Source: Acidovorax sp. GBBC 1281 (GTDB taxonomy: Bacteria > Pseudomonadota > Gammaproteobacteria > Burkholderiales > Burkholderiaceae_C). Taken from it: DNA of 64,000 nt. This document shows, piece by piece, positions 50,311 to 60,147 of the stretch. Where the stretch lies: NCBI RefSeq assembly GCF_028473645.1, contig NZ_CP097269.1, positions 5,355,501 through 5,419,500 of the forward strand. The letters run 5' to 3'. The position numbers were made by a program, and so were the translations under genes. The notes below the pieces were generated by a model. That model saw nothing but the letters and a program-made list of their open reading frames with translations. It was not told the DNA's origin and made no database searches. Positions within the stretch are counted from its first letter, which is position 1. Every line of letters begins with the position of its first letter.

Positions 50311-51006
50311 ATGACGCTCCACCCTTTGCTCCGCACCAGCCTGATGGCCGCAGCCCTCGCCGCCGCCACCGCCCACGCACAGCTGCCCCCACCCCCGCCC
50401 GGCGGGCCGGGCCCCCTGGCCCAGGCCCCTGCCGCCGAGCAGTCCGCGACCGCAAGCGGCCGGCTGCAGCGCTGGTTGCCCAACCCGAACGGCGAAGCGG
50501 ACGGCCTGCTGCTGCAGGACGGCACGCAGATCGCCTTCCCGCCCCACCTGTCGGAGTCCCTCACCGCGTGGCTGCGCCCCGGCGACCCGTTGGAGGTGAC
50601 CGGCTGGCACCGTCCCGATGCCCCCGTGCTGCGCGCCGAGACCTTCCAGTCGCAGGGCCGCACGGTGCAGGACACGCCGCCCACCCCCGGCCAGCGCCCC
50701 CCGCCACCCCCGCGCGAAGCCCTGACCGCCCTGCAGGCCAATGGCCGCGTGGCCCAGGTGCTGTTCAACAGCCGCGGCGATGCGCATGGCCTGCTGCTGG
50801 AAGACGGCGTCGTCGTGCGCTTTCCGCCCCACATGGGCACGTCGGTCGCGGCGCTGCTCAAGCCCGGCGCCACCGTGGCGGTGCGCGGCTGGGGCACCCG
50901 CAACGCGCTGGGCACCGGCATGGAAGCGGCGCAGATGGGCGCCACGCCGGACACCCTGCAGGACATGCTGGGCGGCCCGATCGGCGCCCCGGCGCTGCGC
51001 CCGTGA
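50311..51006 (+). CDS. Exported hypothetical protein with two OB-like repeats
   Basis: 231 residues; ATG 50311 follows AAGGA at the right spacing (ATG 50302 overlaps that site). Signal peptide ends near TAHAQLPP. Two similar halves: GRLQRWLPNPNGEADGLLLQDG...FPPHLSESL and GRVAQVLFNSRGDAHGLLLEDG...FPPHMGTSV, each about 60 residues, joined by a Pro-rich linker. It resembles DUF5666-like domains. Likely sigma-54 controlled. Function unknown. Confidence 0.75.
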   Translation: MTLHPLLRTSLMAAALAAATAHAQLPPPPPGGPGPLAQAPAAEQSATASGRLQRWLPNPNGEADGLLLQDGTQIAFPPHLSESLTAWLRPGDPLEVTGWHRPDAPVLRAETFQSQGRTVQDTPPTPGQRPPPPPREALTALQANGRVAQVLFNSRGDAHGLLLEDGVVVRFPPHMGTSVAALLKPGATVAVRGWGTRNALGTGMEAAQMGATPDTLQDMLGGPIGAPALRP

Positions 51007-51067
51007 AGCCGCCGCCCGGCACGCGTCATACACCCGCTTCTTCTTTCCTCACCCATTCGGAGACACC

Positions 51068-51625
51068 ATGAGCAAACCCCAGGAAATGATCGACGTCTGG
51101 TCCCTCGAAGGCCAGTTCCAGCATGCCCTTTACAGCCCGCGCGGCGACATCGAGGGCGTGATGATCGACGTGGACGGCGTGCCTGCGCAGTTCGTGTTCG
51201 GCAAGCACGACGACCGTGCGGCCCAGTCCTTCGAGGCCCTGCGCGCCGGCCAGACGGTGGTCGTCGATGGCACCGTGGCGCCACCGCCTCCCCATGGCGA
51301 GGCCGCGCACGAGGTCTATGTGTTCGAGCGACTGGTGTCCATCGACGGCCAAGCGTTCGCGCCGGACGACGCACCGCGCGAGGTGAAAGGCCATGTGGCG
51401 CGCCTGCACCACGCCCGGCACGGCGAGCCCAACGGCGTGGTGCTGGACACGGGCGATTTCATCCACACACGGCCCGACGGCTTTGCCCGGCTGCACCTGA
51501 AGCCGGGCGATGCGGTGACGGCCGAGGGCCCCGCCCGGCCTTTGCGCGGCAGCACCGGCGCCCACGTGATCGAGGCGCGCACCGTCAACGGCCACGCCGT
51601 GCCGGGCAAACCCGCCAAGCTGTAA
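51068..51625 (+). CDS. Hypothetical protein related to the preceding gene, no signal peptide
   Basis: 185 residues. It repeats the same domain twice (GQFQHALYSPRGDIEGVMIDVDGVPAQF and GHVARLHHARHGEPNGVVLDTGDFIH), but without a signal peptide, so it is a cytoplasmic counterpart of the protein at 50311. 61 bp after it and 4 bp before the MFS gene; the three probably form one sigma-54-driven unit. Function unknown. Confidence 0.72.
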   Translation: MSKPQEMIDVWSLEGQFQHALYSPRGDIEGVMIDVDGVPAQFVFGKHDDRAAQSFEALRAGQTVVVDGTVAPPPPHGEAAHEVYVFERLVSIDGQAFAPDDAPREVKGHVARLHHARHGEPNGVVLDTGDFIHTRPDGFARLHLKPGDAVTAEGPARPLRGSTGAHVIEARTVNGHAVPGKPAKL

Positions 51626-51629
51626 CGCC

Positions 51630-52937
51630 ATGACCGCCGCGCACACCGCCCCTGGCGCGCTTTCCGCGCCCACCCCGGCCGTACCGCCGCCCGCCCACAC
51701 GGGCGTTGCGGCCGGGGCTTCCCTGACCGCCCTGGCCTGGATGGCGTTCTTCATGGCGGACGTGCGCGACGGGCTCGGTCCGTTCCTCGCCACCTACCTG
51801 CAGACCCAGCGCATCGACCAGACGATGATCGGCATCGTGCTGTCCACCGGGGGGCTGGCCGGCGCCCTCGCGGACCGTACGCGCGCCAAGCGGGCGCTGG
51901 TGGCGGTCTGCGCGCTGGCGGTGCTGGGCGCCAGCGCCGTCGCCTTCCTGACCCGGTCGCCCAGCCTGCTCGTGCTGTCGCAGGTGCTCACCGGCGCTGC
52001 CGGCGCCGTGCTGGCGGCCGCACTGGCCGCGCTCACGCTCGGGCTGGCGCGCAGCGCCGGCCTGCGCCACCAGACCGGCCGCAACGAGGCCTACAGCCAT
52101 GCCGGCAACATCGTGTCCGCGCTGGGGGCCGCGGCCTTTGCGCACTGGATGGGCGCGCCCTGGATGCTCGTCGTCATGACCGCCATGGCCGTGGGTGCGC
52201 TGGCGTGCCTGCGGGCGATCCGGCCCGGCGACATTGACCATGTGGCCGCGCGCGGCGCCGAAGCCGACGGTGCCAAGCCTGCCCCCTCCTCCCACCCCGA
52301 AGCCGTGGCACCCGAAGGTTTTCGCGCGTTTCTGGGCCACCGCGCGCTGTGGTGCTTCGGGCTGGCCTGTGCGCTCTTTCATCTGGGCAATGCTTCCATG
52401 CTGCCGCTGCTGAACCAGCGGCTCGCCGCCACGGTGCCCGACTCCTCCCCGCTGCTGTGGACGGGTGTCGCCATCGTCGTCGCGCAACTCACCATGGTGC
52501 CGGTGGCCCTGTGGGTGTCGCGCAGCCGGCGGTGGGACCTGCAGGTGTTCGTCTACATCGCCATCCTGGCGCTCCCCGTGCGGGGCGTCATCGCCTGGGC
52601 CATCCCCGATGCCTGGGCCAACATCCCGGTGCAGGTGCTCGACGGCTTGGCGGCCGGCGCGCTGGGCGTGGCCACTCCGCTGATGGTGGAACGGTACGTG
52701 CGCGGCAGCGGCCGCTACAACACCGCGCTGGGGCTGGTGATGACACTGCAAGGCGTGGGCGCAGCATTGAGCCCCGCCGTTGCCAACAGCGTGGTCGGGG
52801 CGCAGGGGCATTTCGGCCTCGCGTTCGCCGTGCTGGCGGGATGTGCGGTGCTGGCTTTGCCCGTCTTCTGGCTGGCGCAGCGGGCTGCCGGCCACAGCGG
52901 CCCGGCGCCTGCACAACCGCCGGCCTTGCCCGCCTGA
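51630..52937 (+). CDS. MFS transporter
   Basis: 435 residues, about 12 membrane spans. FFMADVRDGLGPFLATYL and TGRNEAYSHAGNIVSALG place it in a small MFS branch of unknown substrate; the second-loop motif reads ADRTRAKRAL. The central loop (GAEADGAKPAPSSHPEAV) is cytoplasmic. It starts 4 bp after the preceding stop, suggesting co-transcription with the two small repeat proteins. Confidence 0.85.
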   Translation: MTAAHTAPGALSAPTPAVPPPAHTGVAAGASLTALAWMAFFMADVRDGLGPFLATYLQTQRIDQTMIGIVLSTGGLAGALADRTRAKRALVAVCALAVLGASAVAFLTRSPSLLVLSQVLTGAAGAVLAAALAALTLGLARSAGLRHQTGRNEAYSHAGNIVSALGAAAFAHWMGAPWMLVVMTAMAVGALACLRAIRPGDIDHVAARGAEADGAKPAPSSHPEAVAPEGFRAFLGHRALWCFGLACALFHLGNASMLPLLNQRLAATVPDSSPLLWTGVAIVVAQLTMVPVALWVSRSRRWDLQVFVYIAILALPVRGVIAWAIPDAWANIPVQVLDGLAAGALGVATPLMVERYVRGSGRYNTALGLVMTLQGVGAALSPAVANSVVGAQGHFGLAFAVLAGCAVLALPVFWLAQRAAGHSGPAPAQPPALPA

Positions 52938-53099
52938 GCAGAAAGGCCCCGCCACACCTTTTCGGTTGACGCCTGAGGGCCCGCTGCGTTACAACATGTT
53001 TCCCGCCGCGTCCTGATTGCTGGTTCCGATTCTCGGGAGCAACCCCATGCGTTGCCTGCCCCGCGGCCTGTCCCAACGAAACTGCAGGGAGCATTCCGC

Positions 53100-54569
53100 A
53101 TGGCACGAGGCGAAGGCATCCACGACATCTCCATGGGCGCGCACGACGCCCTGCATGCGATCGGCCGCCGGGCCGACGCCCTCCTGCTGGGCATCGTCGC
53201 CCTGGGCTGGGGTATCGCCCTCTGGATCGGCGTGGTGCACGGCCGGCCCGGCACCGCCGCGCTGTGGGGCCTGGGTTTGACGGGCCTGGCCGCCCTGGCC
53301 TACCTGCTGGCACGCGGCACGCTGCTCAGCCGCCTGGCCATGGTGGTGGCCGGCATGGGCATGGTGGCGCTGCACATCCAGCTCAGCCTGGGCGCCACCG
53401 AAATGCACTTCGGCGTCTTCGTGTTCCTGGCCTTCCTGCTGGCCTACCGCGACTGGCGGCCCATCCTCTTCGCGGCGGGGCTGATCGCCGTGCACCACAT
53501 CGCGTTCGACCGGCTGCAACTGGCGGGGCTGCCGATCTATTGCCTGACCGAGCCCGACTTCGGCCGCATCCTCATCCATGCCAGCTTCGTGGTGGTGCAG
53601 ACCGCCGTGGAAGTCGCCATCGCCATGCGCACGCGGGCCGACGCCATCGAGTCGGCCGAGCTGCAGCAACTATGCCGCCTGCAGCCGAACGGCCAGCTGT
53701 CGCTGGACGTGGGCCATGTGGCCGTGCGCAGCGCGGCGGCCCGGGCGCTGCAGGGCGCCTTGGGACGCCTCAACGGTGTGGTGGCGGACGTGCATCAGGC
53801 CGCGGCCGGCCTGGCGTCGGCCTCGGGCGAGATCGCCTCCGGCAACCGCGACCTGAGCCAGCGCACCGAGCGCACCGCCTCGCACCTGCAGGAGGCCGCC
53901 GCATCCATGGAGCAGTTGGACGGCGTGGTGCGCCACAGCGTGCAGGAGGCCGTGGCCGCGCGCCGCCTGACGCAGGAGGCCACGCAACTGGCCGAACGAT
54001 GCGGCGGCGTGGTGACGGAGGTGGTCGCCACCATGGAGGGCATCCATTCCAGCGCCGGCCGCATTGCCGACATCGTGGGCGTGATCGACGGCATCGCCTT
54101 CCAGACCAACATACTGGCGCTGAACGCGGCCGTGGAAGCCGCCCGTGCCGGCGAGCAGGGCCGGGGCTTCGCCGTGGTGGCCAGCGAGGTGCGGGCCCTG
54201 GCCGGGCGCAGCGCCGAGGCCGCACGCGAGGTGCGCACGCTGATCGCCGCCTCTGTGGCGCAGGCCGAGCGCGGCAGCACGCTGGCGGCCGACGCGGGAC
54301 GCAACATGCAGAACGTGGTCGATTGCGCACGGCGCGCCTCGCAGGTCGTGGGCACCATCAGCACGTCGGTCGAAGGCCAGTCCAGCGACCTGGGCCGCGT
54401 GAGCACGTCGGTCACCGAACTCGACCACATGACCCAGCAGAACGCGGCGCTGGTCGAGCAGTCCTCCGCCGCGGCGGCCAGCCTGCTGGAGCATGCCGGT
54501 CGGCTCAAGAGCGTGGTGGAGGGGTTCCAGTTCCAGACGCCGCGCGGCACGCTGGCGGCGCCCACCTGA
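53100..54569 (+). CDS. Methyl-accepting chemotaxis protein with multi-span N-terminus
   Basis: 489 residues from [13 protein letters not shown] (ATG 53100, AGGGAG ribosome binding site). Residues about 20-190 hold five to six membrane spans with almost no periplasmic domain. The signalling hairpin [21 protein letters not shown] and [20 protein letters not shown] is intact. It is convergent with the salicylate 5-hydroxylase cluster; aromatic-compound taxis (as with NahY on NAH7) is possible but unproven. Confidence 0.87.
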   Translation: MARGEGIHDISMGAHDALHAIGRRADALLLGIVALGWGIALWIGVVHGRPGTAALWGLGLTGLAALAYLLARGTLLSRLAMVVAGMGMVALHIQLSLGATEMHFGVFVFLAFLLAYRDWRPILFAAGLIAVHHIAFDRLQLAGLPIYCLTEPDFGRILIHASFVVVQTAVEVAIAMRTRADAIESAELQQLCRLQPNGQLSLDVGHVAVRSAAARALQGALGRLNGVVADVHQAAAGLASASGEIASGNRDLSQRTERTASHLQEAAASMEQLDGVVRHSVQEAVAARRLTQEATQLAERCGGVVTEVVATMEGIHSSAGRIADIVGVIDGIAFQTNILALNAAVEAARAGEQGRGFAVVASEVRALAGRSAEAAREVRTLIAASVAQAERGSTLAADAGRNMQNVVDCARRASQVVGTISTSVEGQSSDLGRVSTSVTELDHMTQQNAALVEQSSAAAASLLEHAGRLKSVVEGFQFQTPRGTLAAPT

Positions 54570-54593
54570 GCCGGCGGCGCATGCCGCCTCGCG

Positions 54594-54917
54594 TCAAGCG
54601 AGCTTGAGGTACACCGTTCCCTGCTCCACGCGGACGGGGTAACTGCGCAAGCCCTGGGTGAGCGGCGCGCACAGCGCGCTGCCGTCTCGCACGTCGAAGC
54701 GGCCCTGGTGCAGCGGGCACTCGATTTCGTGCCCCTCCAGGAAACCGTCGCACAGCCGCGCATTGCCGTGCGTGCACAGGTTGTCGGTGGCGAACACTTC
54801 GCCGTCCACGGTGTAGAGCGCCACGTCGCGTCCCTCGACGGTCACGCCCACCACGTCGTCCTCGGGCAGGTCGGCGCGCGCGGTCGCCTCGGTCCATCCG
54901 GTGTCGATTGCTGGCAT
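54594..54917 (-). CDS. nagAb: Rieske ferredoxin of salicylate 5-hydroxylase
   Basis: 107 residues. The Rieske [2Fe-2S] motifs are CTHGNARLC and CPLHQGRFD. It shuttles electrons from the reductase to the NagGH oxygenase. It is last in the order nagAa-G-H-Ab, 13 bp after nagH, matching the nag operon of Ralstonia sp. U2 as I recall it. Confidence 0.87.
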   Translation of the reverse strand: MPAIDTGWTEATARADLPEDDVVGVTVEGRDVALYTVDGEVFATDNLCTHGNARLCDGFLEGHEIECPLHQGRFDVRDGSALCAPLTQGLRSYPVRVEQGTVYLKLA

Positions 54918-54930
54918 GGTGTGTCTCCTC

Positions 54931-55422
54931 TCAGATGGGGTAGATGATGGAATTCGGGATCATTTCGCTGTCGTAGATGCACTCCTTACGGGCGAAGCGC
55001 AGGCCCTCGGGCGTGCGCACCACCACGTCCAGGTAGCGCCCGACGTTGAACACCGTGGAAGGCTCCGAGAGCTTGGTGCGAAAGACGGCGTAGTTCGCCT
55101 CGCACGCCCAACGGCCCTCTCCGGCCCGCCGCACGATCGGCGCACCGATCACGTGTCGCTGGTAATACGGGTCGTGGAACAGCGTCTCGCGGATGCCGTA
55201 GACGCGGTCCTTGAGCATGCCCTGGCTGTCGAACGACAGCGTGGCCAGCGGCAGGCCGCGCTCGTGGTTCTCGCGCGGCTGCAGGCGGTAGAGGCAGTCT
55301 TCGGTGAAGAAGCCGGGCCACCGGTCCCACTGCGCTGCGTCGAGCGCGGCGGCATAGTCGGCATAGAGCTGCTGCAGGGCGAAGTAGTCGGCGAATTCGA
55401 TCGCGGTGGATTGGGCGTCCAT
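54931..55422 (-). CDS. nagH: Salicylate 5-hydroxylase small (beta) subunit
   Basis: 163 residues, cystatin-like beta-subunit fold of ring-hydroxylating oxygenases ([61 protein letters not shown]). It has a structural role beside NagG. The ATG at 55422 lies 3 bp after the nagG stop. Confidence 0.88.
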   Translation of the reverse strand: MDAQSTAIEFADYFALQQLYADYAAALDAAQWDRWPGFFTEDCLYRLQPRENHERGLPLATLSFDSQGMLKDRVYGIRETLFHDPYYQRHVIGAPIVRRAGEGRWACEANYAVFRTKLSEPSTVFNVGRYLDVVVRTPEGLRFARKECIYDSEMIPNSIIYPI

Positions 55423-55425
55423 GGT

Positions 55426-56691
55426 TCAGTCCTCCTTTTCCATCACGCCGCGCCAGTACTCGTACATGCCGCGGATCAGCGTCTCGGTGACCATGTGGTC
55501 GGTGTCTCCCACCTCCCGGCCGCCGAGCTCCACCAGCGCGCGATGGAAAGGTTTTTGCTCGAAGCCCTGCTGCGAGAACTCGATCACCTCGCCGTCGTCG
55601 GCCGAGACGAAGCCCGCCGGCCCGAACAGATTGGCCTGGCGCAGGCGGCGCTCGGTCATCTCCTCGGTGTCGTCCTCGAAGCCGAAGTGCGTCCATTCGA
55701 AATCGAAGGCATCGTGCCCTACGGGCTGGATGTGGCGCGTGGAGACGCTGTTGACCTGCTGCTGCAGGATCACGCTGGGGAACAGCGTGGTCATCACCGC
55801 CGTGGGCCCGCCCCACCAGGGCTCGGGCACGATGTCGAGAAAGCGCGGGTCTTCCAGCTGCATGCCGGCCTTGAAGCTGGAGACGTTGGACACGTCGGAC
55901 TGCTTCTTGGCCTCGCCGCGCGTGGACACCATGGCCGCGTGGCGGTGGCGCGCATCCATCTTCAGCTCCGACTTGTTGTCGGCCCGCCAGAGCCCGAAGG
56001 TCACGAACCAGGTGTGCAGCAGGCCGGGGTGGTAGGGGTCCTTGATGTTCTCCTGCATCAGCTTCCAGTTGCCCGGAATGCGCTGGCGGTTGTAGCCCAG
56101 GATCTTGAGCTTGCGGCCGTTGAACAGGCGGTCGAAGTAACCCAGGATCACCGGCCCGAGAAAATCCTCCAGGGACTCCACGCCGTGGTCGAACGAGGCG
56201 AAGACCACGCCGCCGCGCGTGGCCACCTTGAGCCGCGTCAGGCCGTGTTCCTCCAGCTTGAAATCCGCCGGCATGCCGCCGTGGACCTTGCCGTCCTGCT
56301 TGACGCCGCGCCGGAAAGGCACGCCCTGCAGCGCGCCGTCGAGCTTGTAGTTCCACTGGTGGTAGGGGCAGACGAACTCCTTGCGGTTGCCATGGCGCTC
56401 CCGGCAAAACCGCATGCCGCGGTGCGCGCAGACGTTCTCCACCACGTGCAGTTGCATGTCCTCGCCGCGCACCAGGATGACCGAGCGCTCGCCGATGGCC
56501 GTGCGCTTGAAGTCGCCCGGGTTCGGCACCTCGGCCTCCAGGCCCACGTAGCACCAGTGGCTGCGGTAGAAGAACCGCTCCAGTTCGCGGCGGTAGATGT
56601 CCTCGCTGGTGTAGGCCGCGAAGGGCACGCGGTGCGTGCCGGGGCTTTCCCAGGTCGGATGCAATGGGAAGACGGGGTGGGGCGTACTCAT
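55426..56691 (-). CDS. nagG: Salicylate 5-hydroxylase large (alpha) subunit
   Basis: 421 residues from MSTPHPVFPLHPTW. Rieske site: CAHRGMRFC and CPYHQWNYK. Mononuclear iron site: ENIKDPYHPGLLHTWF (Asp/His/His). The sequence matches NagG of Ralstonia sp. U2 as I recall it over long blocks, including GWFSTFGLWRADNKSELK-like and DTDHMVTETLIRGMY. It hydroxylates salicylate to gentisate with O2, fed by the NagAa/NagAb electron chain. Confidence 0.9.
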   Translation of the reverse strand: MSTPHPVFPLHPTWESPGTHRVPFAAYTSEDIYRRELERFFYRSHWCYVGLEAEVPNPGDFKRTAIGERSVILVRGEDMQLHVVENVCAHRGMRFCRERHGNRKEFVCPYHQWNYKLDGALQGVPFRRGVKQDGKVHGGMPADFKLEEHGLTRLKVATRGGVVFASFDHGVESLEDFLGPVILGYFDRLFNGRKLKILGYNRQRIPGNWKLMQENIKDPYHPGLLHTWFVTFGLWRADNKSELKMDARHRHAAMVSTRGEAKKQSDVSNVSSFKAGMQLEDPRFLDIVPEPWWGGPTAVMTTLFPSVILQQQVNSVSTRHIQPVGHDAFDFEWTHFGFEDDTEEMTERRLRQANLFGPAGFVSADDGEVIEFSQQGFEQKPFHRALVELGGREVGDTDHMVTETLIRGMYEYWRGVMEKED

Positions 56692-56779
56692 GTCGTTGTC
56701 TCCTTGGCTTGGGGCTTGTGATGGGGCGCTGCGAATCAAGAGAAGGAAGGGCGCGCAGGAAGGGGCGCTGGCCCCTGCC

Positions 56780-57790
56780 TCACGGCGTGCTGGCGTAGAA
56801 GGCATCAGCGTAGAGATGCTCGGCGGCGACGCCACGCTGGCGCGCCAGCAGCGACACGGCCTCCACCATGGGCGGCGATCCGCACAGGTAGGCGCGCCAG
56901 CCTTCCAGCGTGGGCCAGTCCTGCGCGATCGCGTCGGTGACCAGGCCCGTGCGCTGGCCCGGCGCCGCATCGGCCGCGGCCACCACGGCGGCCGCGGCCA
57001 CCACGGCATGCACCTGCAATTGCGGGTGGCGCTGCTGCAGATCTTTCAGCCACTGCAGGCCGTAGACATCGCGCGCCGACCGGGCGCCGGCATAGACGTG
57101 GATGGGGTTGGGCATGCCCGACTCCAGCGCGCCGCGCACGATGGAGAGGATCGGCGCCAGCCCCGTGCCGCCCGCCACGCAGAGCATGGGACCTTCGTAC
57201 TTGCGGCGCAGGTAGGCCGAGCCCAGCGGCCCGCTCACGCGCACCGCATCGCCCACGGCCAGCACCTGGGCCACATGGGTGGACACCCGCCCACCCTCGA
57301 CCAGCCGCAAGTGGAATTCGAGTTCGTCATCGTGCGGCAACCCGGCCATCGAATACGGCCGCACTAGGCCCGGGCCGAACTGCAACTGCGCGTACTGCCC
57401 CGGCGAGAAGTCCAGCGGCTTGGCCGGCTTGAGGCGCAGGCGGCGGATGTCGTGCGTGAGCGTTTCCACCGCCGTCACCGTGGCCTTGAGCGTGCGGGCG
57501 GTGCGCACCACCACCTCGTCGGGCTCGGGGATCTCGATGGTGCAGGACTCGCTCAGCACCGTCTGGCAGGCCATCACGTATTGCCCCTCGCCGCCGCCCA
57601 GCGGCGGCATGCGCAGCGCTTGGCCCGCATCGATCACCTCGCCCGAGAGCACCTTGCAGCGGCAGGTGCCGCAGCGCCCGGCCATGCAACTGTAGGAAAC
57701 GGGAATCTGGTGCTCGCGCAGCACTTCCAGCAGGTTGGCGCCCGGTGCCACGGGCAGCACGCGACCCAGCGGCTCGATATGCAGTTCCAT
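56780..57790 (-). CDS. nagAa: Ferredoxin reductase of the nag system
   Basis: 336 residues. N-terminal plant-type [2Fe-2S] domain: [16 protein letters not shown]...CQ. FAD-binding [13 protein letters not shown] and NAD-binding [12 protein letters not shown], then [11 protein letters not shown]. It closely follows NahAa/NagAa. A 6-residue Ala/Val duplication (AAAVVAAAD region) comes from an exact 18-bp tandem repeat at 56972-57007. Gap to nagG is 88 bp. First gene of the operon, divergent from nagR. Confidence 0.9.
   Translation of the reverse strand: MELHIEPLGRVLPVAPGANLLEVLREHQIPVSYSCMAGRCGTCRCKVLSGEVIDAGQALRMPPLGGGEGQYVMACQTVLSESCTIEIPEPDEVVVRTARTLKATVTAVETLTHDIRRLRLKPAKPLDFSPGQYAQLQFGPGLVRPYSMAGLPHDDELEFHLRLVEGGRVSTHVAQVLAVGDAVRVSGPLGSAYLRRKYEGPMLCVAGGTGLAPILSIVRGALESGMPNPIHVYAGARSARDVYGLQWLKDLQQRHPQLQVHAVVAAAAVVAAADAAPGQRTGLVTDAIAQDWPTLEGWRAYLCGSPPMVEAVSLLARQRGVAAEHLYADAFYASTP
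56972..57007. repeat. Exact 18-bp tandem duplication inside nagAa
   Basis: GGCCGCGGCCACCACGGC is present twice in direct succession (56972-56989 and 56990-57007). Being 18 bp, it keeps frame and adds six residues of Ala/Val to a loop of the NAD domain. Confidence 0.85.
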
Positions 57791-57903
57791 CGGGTTGTCT
57801 CACTCACTGTCGTTGTTATGGCCCCGATCATTCCCGCGATCCGATAATCAGCCAATAGAATGGCGTGAATACACCGCATCACCCTGATGAATAAAGGTGC
57901 CCC
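57791..57903. promoter_or_regulatory. nagR / nagAa divergent control region
   Basis: 113 bp. On the minus strand ATTCATCAGGGTGATGCGG is followed by TGTATTCACGCC: two ATTCA direct repeats (57888-57892 and 57866-57870) 22 bp apart, then CTGATTATC. NahR/NagR sites are known to lie upstream of nah/nag promoters and contain ATTCA-type half-sites, so this is the expected NagR operator. AAAGG precedes the GTG start of nagR. Confidence 0.5.
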
Positions 57904-58815
57904 GTGGAACTGGAAGACATCGATCTGAATTTGCTGGTGGTCTTTCAGCAGTTGCTGGTCACGCGCAAGGTGTCGCAGGCCGCGGAAAACCTGGGCCTGA
58001 CGCAACCCGCGGTGAGCAACGCGCTGGCGCGGCTGCGCCGCCTGCTGGGCGACGAGCTTTTCTTGCGTACGGCCCATGGCATGCAACCCACGCCTTATGC
58101 CGACCAGTTGGCGGAGTCGGTGTCGTACGCGCTGGCCATGATCCACGGCGCCCTCAACCACAAGCTGGGGTTCGATCCCACCACCAGCCGGCGCGTGTTC
58201 AAGGTGGGCATGACGGACATCGGCGAGATCTACTTCCTGCCCCGCCTGCTGGAGCGGCTGGCCCAGGTCGCACCGGGCGTGCGCCTGACCACCGTGCGCA
58301 ATTCAGCCACCGACCTGAAGGACGCCATGGAAGCCGGCAAGGTGGACCTGGCCGTGGGCCTGCTGCCGCAGCTCAAGGCCGGCTTCTTCCAGCGCCGGCT
58401 GTTCCGCCAACCCTATGTGTGCCTGTTCCGCGAGGGCCACCCGCTGCACAAGCGCCGCAGCATCGCACTGGCGGATTTTTCCAAGGCGGAGCACGTGGTG
58501 GTGGTCTCCGAAGGCACGGGCCATGGCAAGGTGGACGAACTGCTGGAGCGCATGGGCGTGGCCCGCGACGTGCGGCTCACCGTGCCGCACTTCGTCGCCA
58601 TCGGCCACATCCTGCAGGCCACGCAAATGGTCGCCACCGTGCCCGAGAAAATGGCCCAGAGCATGGCCGAGCCCTTCGGCCTGGCCTATGCGCCCCACCC
58701 CGCCAAGCTGCCGCAGGTGGCGATCAACCTGTTCTGGCACACGAAGTACCACCGGGATCCGGGGAACCAGTGGCTGCGAGGGGTGTTGGTGGAGATGTTT
58801 GCGGAAGGGGAGTGA
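57904..58815 (+). CDS. nagR: NahR/NagR-type LysR activator of salicylate degradation
   Basis: 303 residues from GTG 57904 (AAAGG ribosome binding site). ELEDIDLNLLVVFQQLLVTR and SQAAENLGLTQPAVSNALAR match NahR almost residue for residue, as do MTDIGEIYFLPRLLERLA, VDLAVGLLPQLKAGFFQRR and GTGHGKVDELL. Family members respond to salicylate and activate the divergent nag/nah/sal operon. Confidence 0.9.
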   Translation: MELEDIDLNLLVVFQQLLVTRKVSQAAENLGLTQPAVSNALARLRRLLGDELFLRTAHGMQPTPYADQLAESVSYALAMIHGALNHKLGFDPTTSRRVFKVGMTDIGEIYFLPRLLERLAQVAPGVRLTTVRNSATDLKDAMEAGKVDLAVGLLPQLKAGFFQRRLFRQPYVCLFREGHPLHKRRSIALADFSKAEHVVVVSEGTGHGKVDELLERMGVARDVRLTVPHFVAIGHILQATQMVATVPEKMAQSMAEPFGLAYAPHPAKLPQVAINLFWHTKYHRDPGNQWLRGVLVEMFAEGE

Positions 58816-59142
58816 GGGGGTTCATGGCACGTCTGCATGACTTAGCCATAGCGCGTACGGAAATACTGCTGCGGCAACGCTTGTTTATGTGGAGAAGAAC
58901 AGCGCAATGTCACCTGCAGGCTGGTCAGAGTCATTCGCGGCCAGCAGCCTGGGTGGCTGCTTCGATCATCACCGGCCAATCGACGGACAGCGGCGTGTAT
59001 GACCGCAGTACCTCCCAAACCTGCCACTCAACAACTTGCGGCCGCGATCCAATCCTGAATGGCCGGTCTGGCTTGAGGTGACTGGGAGGAATCGACCTAC
59101 AGCAGACTCTGCGAGTCCCGACTTCTCAATGGCGAGAAGCCG
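58816..59142. other. Gene-free stretch at the left edge of the second accessory island
   Basis: No convincing gene. A minus-strand frame without an ATG (58931 to about 59110, ending VIEAATQAAGRE-like) may be a decayed fragment or chance. GC content begins to fall here relative to the nag cluster. No terminator or att-like repeat could be fixed. Confidence 0.3.
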
Positions 59143-60147
59143 TCACAGAATGCCTGCGCGCCTGGCTAGGTATCTCTCGGCATACTGCTGAAGTTTGTAT
59201 GCCGCCTGCACTTGAGAGAACAGCATTGACGACATGAATTCGAGCGTGCCGCCAACGTTGGAGGGAAGTTGATCAAGAAGCGCGTAAAAGGACGAGTGTT
59301 CGACATTGGCCGCAAGCACCAAGTGTTCCGGCTTTACTGCCGACGAGAACACCATAAGCCGCTGAAAATTTTCCTTGCTATGCCCTCTCCAGTGCTTCAG
59401 CCCTTCAATGACAGTCGCATAGCGACCACCTCGTTCGGGGAGATCGCCAATCAACAGTGGGAACTGAGCACTCATTGGGACTGCGCGACACACCGTTTGA
59501 ACTTGTTCCTGCGTGATCTCCAGCGAGGCTTCGAGTCCAGCTACTGAAGCAATCTTCAGAAGGTCGCCAATCATGCCCGTGACCTGTCCTGCCATTCTTG
59601 TCGAGTGCTGATACAGCAGCGAATAAACATGGTCAGACCGAACGACTCTGGCCACGGCCTCGATTGCTCCTGCGAGTGCTGACTGGAATTTCGCGGCCTC
59701 TGCCTTCTTGTCTTCACCGGGTCCGAGCCTGTACTGAAGGAGGCGCATTCCGCGGAGATCAAACGGCAGACTATCGATCTGGCCGAAGTACGAGTTGCAG
59801 ACCAACACTAACGACTCTGGTCCAAGACACGATAGTGCGTACCCAGTCTCTACGAGCACGTTGGGATTAGGTGACACGCGCATGCTTGAGGTTTGCTCGT
59901 CCTTTGGTTGGTTGACGATCGAGACATCGGCGACGAAAGCATCGGCGTCTGCAATTTTGGCGAGGATCATCTCCTTAATATCAGGTGCGCCCGATGCCCC
60001 GAGCGTATCTCGGTCGACGACGCCTTCAACCGCCGCTCCTTTGGTGGTCGTCAGTTTTGCGCACGCGTGCTGCAGCCCCTTATCTATGAAACCCCGATTG
60101 ATGCCATTTGGTAAATCTGACTGCCACGAGTAGAACACCTTAAACAT
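59143..60147 (-). CDS. TIR-like nucleotide-binding-domain protein, candidate defence gene
   Basis: 334 residues. The N-terminal about 130 residues match the TIR-like family found in anti-phage effectors: FYSWQSDLPNGINRGFIDKG, GAPDIKEMILAKIADADAFV, SPNPNVLVETGYALSCLG. The Glu in VLVETGYA sits where the TIR catalytic Glu is expected. The C-terminal about 200 residues are unassigned and mostly helical. Moderate GC and non-Comamonadaceae codon use suggest transfer. It lies in an island with a dead integrase and a trypsin-like protease. NADase activity is inferred only from the fold. Confidence 0.68.
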   Translation of the reverse strand: MFKVFYSWQSDLPNGINRGFIDKGLQHACAKLTTTKGAAVEGVVDRDTLGASGAPDIKEMILAKIADADAFVADVSIVNQPKDEQTSSMRVSPNPNVLVETGYALSCLGPESLVLVCNSYFGQIDSLPFDLRGMRLLQYRLGPGEDKKAEAAKFQSALAGAIEAVARVVRSDHVYSLLYQHSTRMAGQVTGMIGDLLKIASVAGLEASLEITQEQVQTVCRAVPMSAQFPLLIGDLPERGGRYATVIEGLKHWRGHSKENFQRLMVFSSAVKPEHLVLAANVEHSSFYALLDQLPSNVGGTLEFMSSMLFSQVQAAYKLQQYAERYLARRAGIL

